Assembly: GCA_963765625.1 (NCBI GenBank)
Contig: CAVXXD010000015.1
Location: forward strand, 136,572-200,571
Length of the DNA: 64,000 bases
From: CAVXXD01 sp963765625
Lineage (GTDB): Bacteria; Actinomycetota; Geothermincolia; Geothermincolales; Geothermincolaceae
Direction of reading: 5' to 3'
The position numbers were made by a program, and so were the translations under genes. Shown in pieces: positions 15,757 through 25,082 of the stretch. Numbering within the stretch: the first letter of the stretch is position 1; each line of letters starts with the position of its first letter. Below the pieces are notes generated by a model. The model saw nothing but the letters and a program-made list of their open reading frames with translations. It was not told the origin of the DNA and searched no databases.

Positions 15757-16413
15757 TTAGAACGGCATACTTGAACGAAGCAGGACCGCGCGGACGGGAG
15801 CGCCCTCAGCCCCCGACAGATTTAGCGGAAGTGCAACAATAAAGTACTCGCCATCGCTGGCACCGGAGAGGTCCAGCCCTTCCAGGACCGGGATGCCCGC
15901 CCCCAGCAGGGCCAGGTGGGCCCCGGCTCCGGAAGCGCCGTATTCTTCTATACTTAGGCAGTCAATACCCACCAGGGCTACCCTCCTCTCCCGGAGAAAG
16001 GCCGCGCCGGCTGGAGTTAGATAGACATATTCATGGAGGAATTCATCCAGGGGCAGCCTCTCTGAGTTGGCCGTCTTAAAGAGGACTCTCTCTCCGGCAC
16101 GTATGCCTCTCCTCTCCAGTTCAGGCGCGTCGATGCTCACAAGATCGTGCCAGTCCAGCACCCTGGCCGGGCCCACCAGCACCTCCAGGGGGATTTTCTG
16201 GACCTCGTCCCCTTCCTCCAGGTAGTGGTTGGGAGCGTCGATATGGGTCCCCGCATGAGCGCCCAAAGTCAGAACCGAGAGGTTGAAGGTATCGCCCGCG
16301 GCGATGCGCCGGATCTTCTCCACGGATACCTCGGAGTCTCCGGGATAGACCACCATTCCCGTGTACACTGGCAGTGAGATATCGATTATCTCTAAGGGTT
16401 TTTTCGGCTCCAT
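15757..16413 (-). CDS. cyclase/kynurenine formamidase-like hydrolase
   Basis: A 218-residue metal-dependent hydrolase of the cyclase family. DISLPVYTGMVVYPGD opens the domain. HAGTHIDAPNHY (about residues 52-63) supplies the metal-binding His/Asp residues, and a late IEEYG with conserved glutamate completes the site. Family members include bacterial KynB formamidase and isatin hydrolase. The length fits. Its start lies within the last 22 bases of the upstream N-acyltransferase gene, so the two are co-translated. No tryptophan-degradation genes are nearby, so a different amide or lactone substrate is likely. Confidence 0.85.
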   Translation of the reverse strand: MEPKKPLEIIDISLPVYTGMVVYPGDSEVSVEKIRRIAAGDTFNLSVLTLGAHAGTHIDAPNHYLEEGDEVQKIPLEVLVGPARVLDWHDLVSIDAPELERRGIRAGERVLFKTANSERLPLDEFLHEYVYLTPAGAAFLRERRVALVGIDCLSIEEYGASGAGAHLALLGAGIPVLEGLDLSGASDGEYFIVALPLNLSGAEGAPVRAVLLRSSMPF

Positions 16414-17096
16414 CTTTCCAGTTCCTCTTGTATGGACCTGGGGCGGCCGCGCATGGCCGCCCAGGTTCCTTCCCTGAAAAGAAGCCGGTCAAAAGCCTCG
16501 TAGAGCTCCTTGGCAACTCGCGGCCCTATCCTGGCTGAAAAGAAGTTGGCCGGGTCCAGGGCGATGTTGGGCTCATCAGTGTCATAGTATACAAAGCCAG
16601 CTTTTTCCAGGAACTTGAGCAGCATTGTCCGGTATTTAGCCTTGGAGACCCCCAGGCCTTCCAGGTCCCAGTGCCATGAATAGCCGGTACACATTACGAT
16701 CTTGTCATCAAAGAAAGGGTTTCCCATGAGGTGCTCCAGCATCATCTCCGCGATACCCAGCGAGCGATATTCCGAACTGACCTCTATGGCCATGGCTTCG
16801 ATCAGGCCCTGGTCCTTGAGCTGGCTCCATCGCTCCGTCTCCATGGGCGGAGCGATGGCCACGAAACCGATGATTTCCCCCTGTTCGTTGCAGGCTATGG
16901 TCACGTCTGAACCGGGACTTCCAGCAAGCCTTATCAGCGCCTTCTGCTCTCTAGAAGCGGGATAGTTCGGGCCCGAGAACACCCCCATGCCCGGCCCTAG
17001 CGCCAGACCGGAGATGAATTCCGGGTCTGCACCGGCCTTCAGATAGACCATCCCTTTAGGGGTTTCGAGGAGCCGGTCCGCCGCGTGCTCTTCCAA
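16392..17096 (-). CDS. GNAT-family N-acetyltransferase
   Basis: A 234-residue protein with a GNAT core at about residues 60-160. The strand IIGFVAIAPP precedes IEAMAIEVSSEYRSLGIAEMMLEHLM, which has the acetyl-CoA pyrophosphate-binding pattern (RxxGI/A). The FLEKAGFVYYDTDEP segment follows, as in AcuA-like acetyltransferases. The start is TTG at 17096 after GGGAGG. It overlaps the downstream cyclase by 22 bases, implying a shared function. AcuA-type enzymes acetylate acyl-CoA synthetase, and an ADP-forming synthetase lies 3 kb away, but that link is speculative. Confidence 0.7.
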   Translation of the reverse strand: MEEHAADRLLETPKGMVYLKAGADPEFISGLALGPGMGVFSGPNYPASREQKALIRLAGSPGSDVTIACNEQGEIIGFVAIAPPMETERWSQLKDQGLIEAMAIEVSSEYRSLGIAEMMLEHLMGNPFFDDKIVMCTGYSWHWDLEGLGVSKAKYRTMLLKFLEKAGFVYYDTDEPNIALDPANFFSARIGPRVAKELYEAFDRLLFREGTWAAMRGRPRSIQEELERWSRKNP

Positions 17097-17245
17097 ACGA
17101 CCCTCCCGTGATAAGCGCGGCGCCTCCGAAGCACCACTCGGCTTGCCTTGAACACATCTTCAATAATATAGCAATTACCGCCTCAAAGTGATATGTTTTA
17201 CGACGTCTTTGTCCCTTTAGCAAACCGATTCTATGCAGGTGAAAC

Positions 17246-18082
17246 ATGGCAGAAACAGATAAGGCGTCAAGCATAGCGGAGTTGGCTGGAGGCGCCCAGC
17301 TTCGTTCCATACACGCCATCAACCAGCTCCCGCTGGAGACAAAGGAAAGAATCTATCAGCGGCTAATCCCGAACAGGTTGTTCACCAGGTTCTCCATCGA
17401 CCCGCTCACTTTTCTCAACACCGACCAGGAGAGGGTCATTGATTTCATCACGCCCAGACAGGCAGGGTTTGCCATCATCGAGATGCGCCGACACCCTGAG
17501 GACAAGGACTGTATCTTCTTTCTGGAGATGGCGGATACCCCACTTTCAAAGGTGGAGATAACCTTTCTTATCGTCAACGACCCTGACAGCCCACGGTTCG
17601 ACATTGACCGTGACGAGGAGGGGCGTCGCACCAAGTTTGGCACGGCTCGACGCAACCCCGCCGAAGAGGCCCGGGCCATGCGTAACGGGCTCGCCCCCGG
17701 GCAGATCCGCAAGGGCCTGGGGGTGATGCATGATTTCATGCCCGAGCTCATCGAATTCGTGCACCAGATGAGGCACGACGTATTCCTGGTAGAGCCCCTG
17801 GCTTACCACAGCGCCATCGCCTTCGAGCAATATGGCTTCAACTACCTGCGCGGCCAGAAGAAGATGGACTACATACAGAGGGAATTCCAACCTGGTGGCG
17901 AGCTCTTCGATCGGTTGGACGGCAGCACGCCATTCCGCCAGCCGGGGGCTGAAAGGACCATCAGGGGCCGCAGCTGGGCTATCCATGACGGCATTCTGGG
18001 TGAGCCATGGCGCGATGTGGAGATGTACCGCTCAGTCGACAGGCCTGCCCGGATCTCCACCTTTCCAGGCGGAGAATTCTAG
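17246..18082 (+). CDS. conserved-looking protein of unknown function
   Basis: A 278-residue soluble protein with no signal peptide or membrane segment. It starts after AGGTGAAAC. Visible features are an N-terminal alpha/beta part, an acidic FDIDRDEEGRRTKFGTARRN stretch near residue 115, a helical middle around MHDFMPELIEFVHQMRHDVF, and FEQYGFNYLRG near residue 190. The last recalls the end of GNAT domains, but I cannot confirm it. Its stop abuts the next ATG (TAGATG), so it is coupled to the PAP2-like membrane protein. It is divergent from the GNAT gene. Function unknown. Confidence 0.55.
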   Translation: MAETDKASSIAELAGGAQLRSIHAINQLPLETKERIYQRLIPNRLFTRFSIDPLTFLNTDQERVIDFITPRQAGFAIIEMRRHPEDKDCIFFLEMADTPLSKVEITFLIVNDPDSPRFDIDRDEEGRRTKFGTARRNPAEEARAMRNGLAPGQIRKGLGVMHDFMPELIEFVHQMRHDVFLVEPLAYHSAIAFEQYGFNYLRGQKKMDYIQREFQPGGELFDRLDGSTPFRQPGAERTIRGRSWAIHDGILGEPWRDVEMYRSVDRPARISTFPGGEF

Positions 18083-18736
18083 ATGAGCGATGATGCGCAG
18101 GAGTCGGAATTCCCGGTAAAAACGGGAGAACCCACTTTCACCTACCGCGCTTTCAACGGCATCAGCCGGGTTATGAACCCTGTCTACCTCGCTCCACCCG
18201 GCATGCTGGCCATATCCCTGAAATCCGTTCCCGCCACCCTGGAAGCCATCGCCTGGTGGTGCATATACCTTATCTTCTCCACCGTCATCCCCCTGGCCGA
18301 CCTGACCTGGAGAAGAAAGACCGGGCGCATCAGCGACTGGCACATCAGCCGTCGCGAGGAGCGTCCCGTCCCCATGTTGTTCGGCATTTTTTACGCCCTG
18401 CTGGGCATAGTTACACTCTATCTTCTGGGTGCACCGGAAGTCCTCAAGGCCTGCATGGTCACCGGATTGGCAACAGGCGTGATCGCTCTGCTGATAACCC
18501 TGGGCTGGAAGATCAGCCTGCACACCATGGGGGATACCCTGCTCGCCACCCTTATCGCCCTGGTCTTCAAACAGCCGTGGTATTCCCCCCTGAACGTCCT
18601 CATGGCTTTGGCGGTAATAATGACCGGGGTCTCCCGCCGCTACCTGAGGAAGCACACCGTGCCCCAGATCATAGGCGGAGCGGTACTCGGCGCCTCCCTG
18701 GGAGTCGCGGTTTTCTACGCTTACGGGCTGATTTGA
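18083..18736 (+). CDS. PAP2-like membrane phosphatase, degenerate active site
   Basis: A 217-residue membrane protein with about five hydrophobic segments. It resembles the PAP2 (type 2 phosphatidic acid phosphatase) core: RREERPVP corresponds to motif 1, KISLHTMGD to the PSGH region, and SRRYLRKHTVPQIIGG to motif 3. The aspartate expected four residues after the motif 3 histidine is glutamine. The family removes phosphate from lipid or isoprenoid phosphates at the membrane. The altered residue may mark a divergent subfamily or a changed activity. Its ATG directly follows the upstream stop, so the pair is coupled. Confidence 0.65.
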   Translation: MSDDAQESEFPVKTGEPTFTYRAFNGISRVMNPVYLAPPGMLAISLKSVPATLEAIAWWCIYLIFSTVIPLADLTWRRKTGRISDWHISRREERPVPMLFGIFYALLGIVTLYLLGAPEVLKACMVTGLATGVIALLITLGWKISLHTMGDTLLATLIALVFKQPWYSPLNVLMALAVIMTGVSRRYLRKHTVPQIIGGAVLGASLGVAVFYAYGLI

Positions 18737-18827
18737 CATCACTGCCCCCCGGTGTTAGTTTCGGGTTTACAATCGTTAGTCACGGCAAGACGCCGTATCC
18801 TTGAGACACCACTAGGAGGTGAGCCTG

Positions 18828-19844
18828 TTGATAGTTGTGATGGCTTCCGACGCCACCAGGGAACAGATCGACGCGGTTATGCGGAAGATCGAGGAATTTG
18901 GGCTGCAGGTCCACCCCATCTACGGCGTAGAGAAAACGGTAATCGGGGTCATCGGGGACAACAAGACCGTGATCGTCGAGACCATGATCGGTTTTCCCGG
19001 TGTCGAGAGCATCATTCCCATCCTCAAGCCTTACAAACTGGCGGCTAGGGACACTCGGCCACAAGGCTCGGTCATCGACGTACGCGGTGTTCAGATAGGC
19101 GGCGGTACCCTGACGGTCATGGCCGGCCCATGCGCGGTGGAAAGTCGCGACCAGATCCTCAACTCCGCTCGCATGGTCAAGATGGCGGGCGGGTCGATTC
19201 TGCGGGGCGGTGCCTATAAGCCGCGTTCCAGCCCGTACAGCTTCCAGGGCCTGGGAGAAGAAGGCCTCCGCTACCTGGCGGAAGCACGTGATGAAACCGG
19301 CCTACCGGTCATCACCGAACTCACCGATCCCCGCAATATCGATCTCTTCTGCGAGTATGCCGACATCTTACAGATCGGCGCGCGCAACATGCAGAATTTC
19401 ATCCTTCTTACCGAGGTGGGAAAGAGCGGCCACCCCGTTCTGCTGAAAAGAGGCCCCAGCGCGACCATCGAGGAACTCCTGCTGGCGGCGGAATACATAA
19501 TAAAAGAAGGTAATGAGCAGATAATCCTGTGCGAGAGAGGAATCAGTACCTTTGAGACCCATACTCGCAACACCCTGGACCTCAGCGCCGTGGCCGTGCT
19601 GAAGCGCCTGACCCACCTGCCGGTGGTGGCCGACCCCAGCCACGCCGTGGGGCTTTCTGCCATCGTGCCGGACATGTGCTATGCCGCCGTCGCCGCGGGG
19701 GTTGACGGCCTGCTCGTCGAGATCCACCCCTCACCTAATTCCGCGCTCTGTGATGGACCGCAGTCCCTGAGCTTCGAAGACTTCTCTTCCACCATGGCAA
19801 GGATCAAGAAAGTCGCCCAGGTGATGGGGAAGACCATGGAGTGA
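18828..19844 (+). CDS. aroF: 3-deoxy-7-phosphoheptulonate synthase (type I beta)
   Basis: A 338-residue DAHP synthase that condenses phosphoenolpyruvate and erythrose 4-phosphate, the first shikimate step. An N-terminal ferredoxin-like regulatory domain (about residues 1-70) precedes the barrel. The barrel shows MAGPCAVES, LRGGAYKPRSSPYSFQG, the KRG of LLKRGPSAT, and VVADPSHAVG, as in the Thermotoga/Bacillus type I beta enzymes. I chose the TTG at 18828 because AGGAGG lies eight bases upstream; a GTG at 18819 would be inside that site. The N-terminal domain suggests feedback control by aromatic amino acids. Confidence 0.93.
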   Translation: MIVVMASDATREQIDAVMRKIEEFGLQVHPIYGVEKTVIGVIGDNKTVIVETMIGFPGVESIIPILKPYKLAARDTRPQGSVIDVRGVQIGGGTLTVMAGPCAVESRDQILNSARMVKMAGGSILRGGAYKPRSSPYSFQGLGEEGLRYLAEARDETGLPVITELTDPRNIDLFCEYADILQIGARNMQNFILLTEVGKSGHPVLLKRGPSATIEELLLAAEYIIKEGNEQIILCERGISTFETHTRNTLDLSAVAVLKRLTHLPVVADPSHAVGLSAIVPDMCYAAVAAGVDGLLVEIHPSPNSALCDGPQSLSFEDFSSTMARIKKVAQVMGKTME

Positions 19845-19851
19845 CTGTTTC

Positions 19852-20529
19852 TCAGAGGGAATAGACAGCAAGCCCTTCTATCTTCAGGAATCTCTTGACG
19901 TAATCTCCCTGCAGCTCCTCTTTGAGAGGGTTGCGGATGATGTATAGATATATGTCCGAACGAGCGTCGTATTCGTCCGTGCGTAGCGGTTTGGGTATCG
20001 TTATATATTCACGCAACCCCTCCATGTCGGCATAGAGCTCCTCCACGACATGAAGGTCCCTCTCGCGCGACATGCCCATGATCGCGAATTGGGTCGCGTA
20101 TTCGAAAAAGATGACCTTGGTGAGCCCGGGGATTATCCCTTTATACATGGTCCAGCAGTTCATCATGGGATTGAAGGCATCCACCTCGCGGATGTCCCCC
20201 GCTCCCGGTATCACCAGCCCGGCGACATCCTTTTCCAGTTTTCTCAGCAACGTGCCCAGGTCGGCCTCCGGCGAGATTAGCGCAGTGAGTCCCTTGAGAA
20301 CCACGCCTCCCGCCAGGACCACCTTGGAAAAAGCCGGGTTGGACGTCATCACGGAATTTCCCTCTGGCGACCCCTCATGGTAGCTCTTGAGTGATTTCTG
20401 GAGTTCGTCGGCATTGATGCCAAAGGCGAGGAAGTTCAACCGTTTCCAGTTCTCATTGTTATTCTCGGCCAGAATCCCCAGGCCCGGTTCACCATTGAAT
20501 GCATAGAAAAAAGCCCTTTGAGTGATCAC
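19852..20529 (-). CDS. protein of unknown function
   Basis: A 225-residue soluble protein starting (GTG) MITQRAFFYAFNGEPGLGIL. It contains a glycine-rich hydrophobic stretch VVLAGGVVLKGLTALI and later PMMNCWTMYKGIIPGLTKVIFFEYATQ. I do not recognise a family, and no catalytic motif or metal site stands out. Its start codon overlaps the stop of a 38-codon upstream frame (GTGA), suggesting translational coupling. It is convergent with aroF, leaving 7 bases between stops. The frame is long and uninterrupted, which supports a real gene. Confidence 0.5.
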   Translation of the reverse strand: MITQRAFFYAFNGEPGLGILAENNNENWKRLNFLAFGINADELQKSLKSYHEGSPEGNSVMTSNPAFSKVVLAGGVVLKGLTALISPEADLGTLLRKLEKDVAGLVIPGAGDIREVDAFNPMMNCWTMYKGIIPGLTKVIFFEYATQFAIMGMSRERDLHVVEELYADMEGLREYITIPKPLRTDEYDARSDIYLYIIRNPLKEELQGDYVKRFLKIEGLAVYSL

Positions 20530-20642
20530 AGATACGACTCCCTCATGGCACGCGCCCCATCGAATTCCGACTCATCCGGTTTCCGGCGCCAGCGATATTC
20601 TCTTTTACCCATATAATCATTATAATCTTCGTTGTTGTTCAT
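20526..20642 (-). CDS. 38-residue micro-ORF coupled to the downstream unknown gene
   Basis: The frame starts MNNNEDYNDYMGKREYRWRR and ends RESYL, highly charged. AAGGGG lies four bases upstream of the ATG, and the TGA overlaps the GTG of the next gene. It could be a leader peptide that couples translation or an upstream piece of the same protein. It runs antisense to the region just before plsC. Evidence is limited to spacing and overlap. Confidence 0.35.
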   Translation of the reverse strand: MNNNEDYNDYMGKREYRWRRKPDESEFDGARAMRESYL

Positions 20643-20667
20643 GAAACCCCTTCGAGGAGGTATTAGC

Positions 20668-21259
20668 TTGCTCTTCTACTGGCCAGGCTGGTTGATCTTC
20701 AGGACCATCGCCTTCAGGTACCATCTCGGTGTGGAAGGAAGAGAGAACCTTCCCGCCCAAAGGTACGCCCATGATCGTGGTGTCAAACCACAACAGCCGG
20801 CGCGACCCCGTCTACGTTAACCTCATGCTCAAACGCCCCGTCCACTACATGTCCAAGAAGGAGAACTTCGACTGGCACAACAGCATCTTCCAATATCTGA
20901 TGGTTCGCCTCTTCGAAGCCTTCCCGGTTGACCGGGACAACCCTGGGACGGAAGTCATCCATACAACGGAAAAGCTTCTCTCCGAGGGAAAAGTGGTGGG
21001 GATATTCCCGGAAGGAACCCGTTTCCCCGACACTGCCCTGCACCCCTTTGAAGGCGGCGCCGCTTACGTTTCCTGGCGGACCGGGGCCACCATCCTTCCC
21101 GTCGCCATCTATGACGAAATCGTCCACATCGGCAAACCGTTCGAACTCCCGCCCCTGGAGGGAAGGCCCCGCGCCGTGCTTCCCAGGGTAACCATGGAAA
21201 TACGGGAAAAAATCATTGAGATGCTGCCCGAAGACTGGGAGATTATGCCCCAGGGCTAG
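20668..21259 (+). CDS. 1-acyl-glycerol-3-phosphate acyltransferase (PlsC family), frameshifted as sequenced
   Basis: Transfers an acyl group to lysophosphatidate at the inner membrane. The HX4D motif is NHNSRRDP, the second motif is FPEGTR, and a hydrophobic segment (LLFYWPGWLIFRTIAFRY) precedes them. I chose the TTG at 20668 because GAGGAGG is seven bases upstream. The frame breaks at 20756-20758 in a CCC run: one extra C separates VEGRENLPA from KGTPMIVVSNHNS. Removing it gives a typical 196-residue enzyme. It is convergent with the kinase gene, whose stop overlaps its end. Confidence 0.82.
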
Positions 21260-23650
21260 CGGCGCCGCTTGGGTAGCACGACGAAGAAGGTGCTTCCTTC
21301 GTCAGGCCGGCTGATAAGGTCGATCCTCCCACCATGGAGTTCCACCACCGCGCGGCTGAGGTAGAGGCCCAGTCCCAGCCCGGTGAGCTCTTCCTTCTCC
21401 CGCCGCATCGGCTTCTGAAACTTCTCGAAGAGGTGCTGCTTCTCCTCGTCGGAAAAGCCAAGGCCTTCATCCCTGACCAGAACCACCACGTCACGTTCTT
21501 TCTCGCTTAAGGCCAGCCGCACTATCCCCCCGCGGGGAGAAAAGCGTATGGCATTGTCCATGAGATTCATGAACACGTTCTCCAGCAGGGACTGGTCGGC
21601 CTCGATGATGAGCATGTATGGAGGTAACTCCAATTCGATCTCGTGCTCTACCGAACGGCTGACGAATATCTGTGCCACCTTTTCAAGCATATTGGTGACC
21701 TCGAAGGGCGAGACCTCGAGCTTGAGCCGCCCGGATTCCTGGTTGGAGAAGAGGAGCAGCCGCTCTATCATGCGCTCAAGGTCGGTCATCTCCCAGCGCA
21801 ACTCGAGGAAGTAACCGTCTATCGCCGCGGGGCTGAAATGCGACCAGCCCCTTTCCAGGTTCTCGATGAAGGACCGAAGCCTCTGGACCGGGGTTCGCAA
21901 CTTTTCGTCTACCAGGGACACGAAGTCCTCTTTAATGCGCTCGGCCTCCCTGAGCTCCATGTCCACCAGGGCTTCCTTCTCGCGCACCTCGGCAAGGTTG
22001 TCCAGAAGGTGCGCACGGTTCACGCTGATGTAAAACAGGTCTCCAAGTGCCTTGTACAACCCCTTGCTTTCGGGGAACCGCTCTTCTCCCAGGCCGTAAA
22101 CAACGGCCATGCCGTTTATCTCTTCCTCTACTCCAAAGGGAAAGGCCACCACCTGCTCCATCCTTACCGCCATCAGCTCGTCCCGCAGCTCACCTTCGGC
22201 ATCTCCCGCCGACACCAGCAGAAACTCGTTGCGATGCAGGATATGGCCGATGCACCCTTCCCGCAGCACCAGGCTCTTCTCTTGCAGGTAATCGATGGCC
22301 TGATCGTCCAATCCGGATGAGGCGAACATGTCCAGGTGATCCTGGCCGGTATCGTAACTGTACAAAGCCCCGGCATCTCCACCGAGATGCTCGATCACCA
22401 GGCTCAAGGCCTCTTCCATGGATGGTTCCAGCTCCTTGTGGGATACGAACGCATCGGCCACGGCGAAGATAAGATCGCGCGCCGCCTTGCAGTGCCGTGC
22501 TTCCCGGTCCATGTCGGCCTGCCAGGAGAGGTCCGTCACCACACCCAGGATGCCGTTGATCTCTCCCTCGTGCTCCATCAGTGAACAATCCATCTCCACC
22601 GGGACCAGGCTGTCGTCCAGGCGCAGGTTGATGCGGAGAGGCGGTGCGTAAAGCCCCGCCACCTTGGAGCGGAAATATCCTTTCAACACGTCCATCTGCT
22701 CTGCTTCAATGAAGTCGAGTATGCTGTTGAAGACAAGCTCTTCCCTGTCCCTTCCCAGCATTTTCGCGAGGTGCTCGTTTGGCAAACATGAATGTCCCGT
22801 CCCGGTCCACCAGGTAGATGCCCCCTGGTGCACCCTCGACCAGGCTGTGGTACAGGTCCAGCGACTCCTCGAGGCTGGCCAGGACGGCCGTTTCCCTGGT
22901 TATGTCGCGAAGGCGGATGAGGCACCCGTCGATCCTGTCATTGCGTCTTATGGGCCGCGAGATGATCGCCAGGCGCAAGGTCTCTTCCGTCATCTCCAGG
23001 GCGATCTCGCCCTCTTCGGCTTCACCACTTTCCATGCAACGCTGGAACAGTTCATTGACGGCATCCTGTATCTCCGGCTGAGAAAATGCCTCCCAGCCGG
23101 GGCGGCCCTCGAGAGCCTCCACTTCCAGCCCGGTAAGCTCTACCGTTTCGATGCTGGCCATTCGTACCATGCCTTCCTGGTCGAGTACCAGCATGGCATC
23201 TCCTATGTCGGCAAGCGCGCCCCTCAACCACTCCGCTTCACGCCGCAGCGCTATCTCTTCCTCGTGTTCATCCGAGATATCCTGGAGGGCGGCGAGAATA
23301 ACTGAGCTGTCCTCGACTTCCAGGGACTGCGCGGTGACGCGCACCGGAAAATCGTGTCCATCGTGGCTCTTCAACCTGGCCTCGAACGTACCGGTCCCGT
23401 TGTCGAGGATGGGCTTGAAGGTCTCCTGACGCTCCTTGCGTATGGTGGAGTGCTGGTATAGGTCGAAAAGGGACATGTTCACAAGCTCTCCCCTGGGATA
23501 TCCGAGTAGCTCGCATGCCCCTGCACTCGCATCCAGAATGTCCCCGTTCTCGTCCATGAGCAACAAGGCGTCCCTGGTCTTGCGGAGTATCTGTTCCTGC
23601 CCTTTTACAAAGTCAGTCATCTCACCTGCCGATATACGAAGTCTTCGCAC
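21256..23650 (-). CDS. PAS/GAF sensor histidine-kinase-like protein without phospho-accepting His, frameshifted as sequenced
   Basis: Repaired length is about 797 residues, with no membrane segments. Three PAS domains (about 15-130, 140-260 and 270-390) precede a GAF domain (about 400-550), a dimerisation helix and an HATPase_c domain with FMNLMDNAIRFSP (N box), RDEGLGF (G1) and GLGLGLYLS (G2). In the HisKA-like helix the sequence is VDEKLRTPVQRL where kinases have SHELRTPL, so glutamate replaces histidine. The frame breaks in the TTT run at 22778-22780, where one extra base separates DGTFMFA from NEHLAKMLGR. The start (GTG, 23650) is uncertain; an ATG at 23620 is possible. It may be a pseudokinase sensor. 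Confidence 0.75.
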
Positions 23651-23726
23651 TGTAGTTATACAACCTATTTCATTCTAACATAAGCTCGGGCGGTGCGTTC
23701 ACCAAAGCTTCGTCAATAGAAGCGGC

Positions 23727-24479
23727 TCATCCTGATCCCTTCCTGGCCAGAAAGACCATCCTCCGCGTATTCTCGCTCAACGGCGACAGCCCTGCCGCGT
23801 CCCACGAGTAAATTGCGGCAAACCCCGCATCCTCCAGAAATTCTCCGATCATCTCCCGCGGATAGGAGCGCTCGCGATGGATCTCCAGGTAAAGTCGGTT
23901 CCCCGAAGGGGCTTCGACCACGTGACGCATCTCCAGAGTGGCCGTTTCCGTAGCGGAGTCATACCCGCTTCGCCAGTAGAGCCTGACGTTCCCTTCCCTC
24001 ATCCGCCAGATGTTGTGATCCTCCTGGTTGCGCAATTGAAAAGCGGTATTCATGTCGAAGAGGGCATATCCGCCCGGTTTGAGCGAATCGCCGAACCCTC
24101 GCAGCGTTTTCCGCAGGTCTTCCGCGTTCAGCAGATAGTTCAAAGAGTCCGTATTGCAGGTGACCAGGTCGACCTTTTCGGGCAACTGGAGTTCCCGCAT
24201 GTCCTGTCGGAGGAGCCTCACGTCGAGCCCGGTGGTCCTGCGACCGGCGATCTCCAGCATCTGCCGCGACAGGTCCACACCGTATGCCCTGGCACCTCGC
24301 TCCGCCAGGTAGTGCAGCACGTGCCCCGTTCCGCAGGCTACGTCGGCACAGGTACCGGTGTTGAAGCGGAAGGACTTTTCCAGCCTTTCGAAAACGGCCA
24401 GCCAGTTCTCGAAGGCAGCGTTGCCGACCAGGGAGTCGTAGAGCGAGGCCACCTCGCCGTAAACGGGGCTCGTAAGCAT
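23727..24479 (-). CDS. class I SAM-dependent methyltransferase
   Basis: A 250-residue methyltransferase starting MLTSPVYGEVASLYDSLVG. Motif I is CADVACGTGHVL, followed by YGVDLSRQML (ribose-binding acidic residue), VDLVTCNTDSLNYL (motif II) and LKPGGYALFDMNT (motif III). This arrangement is the ubiquitous small-molecule methyltransferase group with a beta insert. The ATG overlaps the stop of the flavoprotein gene (TGATG), and a frameshift there makes the two look fused. They are best read as separate, translationally coupled genes downstream of a GAF protein. Substrate unknown. Confidence 0.82.
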   Translation of the reverse strand: MLTSPVYGEVASLYDSLVGNAAFENWLAVFERLEKSFRFNTGTCADVACGTGHVLHYLAERGARAYGVDLSRQMLEIAGRRTTGLDVRLLRQDMRELQLPEKVDLVTCNTDSLNYLLNAEDLRKTLRGFGDSLKPGGYALFDMNTAFQLRNQEDHNIWRMREGNVRLYWRSGYDSATETATLEMRHVVEAPSGNRLYLEIHRERSYPREMIGEFLEDAGFAAIYSWDAAGLSPLSENTRRMVFLARKGSG

Positions 24480-25082
24480 CAGGCCTCCAGCACCCTTTCG
24501 GCCAGGGCCCGACCCATCCTTTCCGCTTCTTCCATTGCTTCCGGCCTGGTGAGGACATCCCCCGGATCGTCGATACCGGAGAGCTCCAGCCTTTCCCAGC
24601 CTGGTTATCTCCAGCACATGATAGAAGTATGCTATGGTCGGCTTTACGCAGTCGAAGGTCTCTGGCGCGTCCCTGCCGCACACCGAGAGGAACAACCCCG
24701 CACGCGCCTTTCGTTCTTCTTCGTTTTCGACAAGGTGGCGATGGAATACATACTTGAGGGCCCAGAATCTCTGGCAGCGGTCAATCATCATCTTGGCCTG
24801 TGCACAGACGTGCATGGAGAAGACCGGAGCGGCCAGGATCACCCCGCCCGCGGAGGCCAGATGGGGATAGACCTCCTGCATGCGGTCCTGTTGTATGCAC
24901 TGCCCGGTTTTCGAGCAGGAATTGCAGCCCAGGCAGGGATTGACGGGGCTTGAACCGAGGTTGTCCTTTATCACTCTGACACCGGTGCCGGAAGCTCCCT
25001 CGATGGCCCGGTCCAGCAGGGTCTCGCTGTTCCCGCCACCCCTTGGGCTTGTCGCAACGGCATATATGTACCTGTCCGGCAA
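24479..25082 (-). CDS. iron-sulfur flavoprotein/NADPH-dependent FMN reductase family, frameshifted as sequenced
   Basis: A roughly 200-residue flavodoxin-fold protein. The FMN phosphate loop is ATSPRGGGNSETLLD and the compact cysteine motif CLGCNSCSKTGQC binds a [4Fe-4S] cluster in this family; APVFSMHV is the second FMN loop. Such proteins transfer electrons in anaerobes. An extra base at 24590/24591 shifts the frame after LEITRLGK. The corrected C terminus reads LELSGIDDPGDVLTRPEAME and ends RVLEA. The likely start is TTG at 25082, directly after the GAF stop. The downstream methyltransferase ATG overlaps its stop. Confidence 0.78.

Noticed and set aside
23727..25082. A single 451-residue flavoprotein-methyltransferase fusion
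   Set aside because: Removing one base near 24590 restores a normal flavoprotein C terminus ending in TGA that overlaps the methyltransferase ATG; the apparent fusion joint is out-of-frame sequence.
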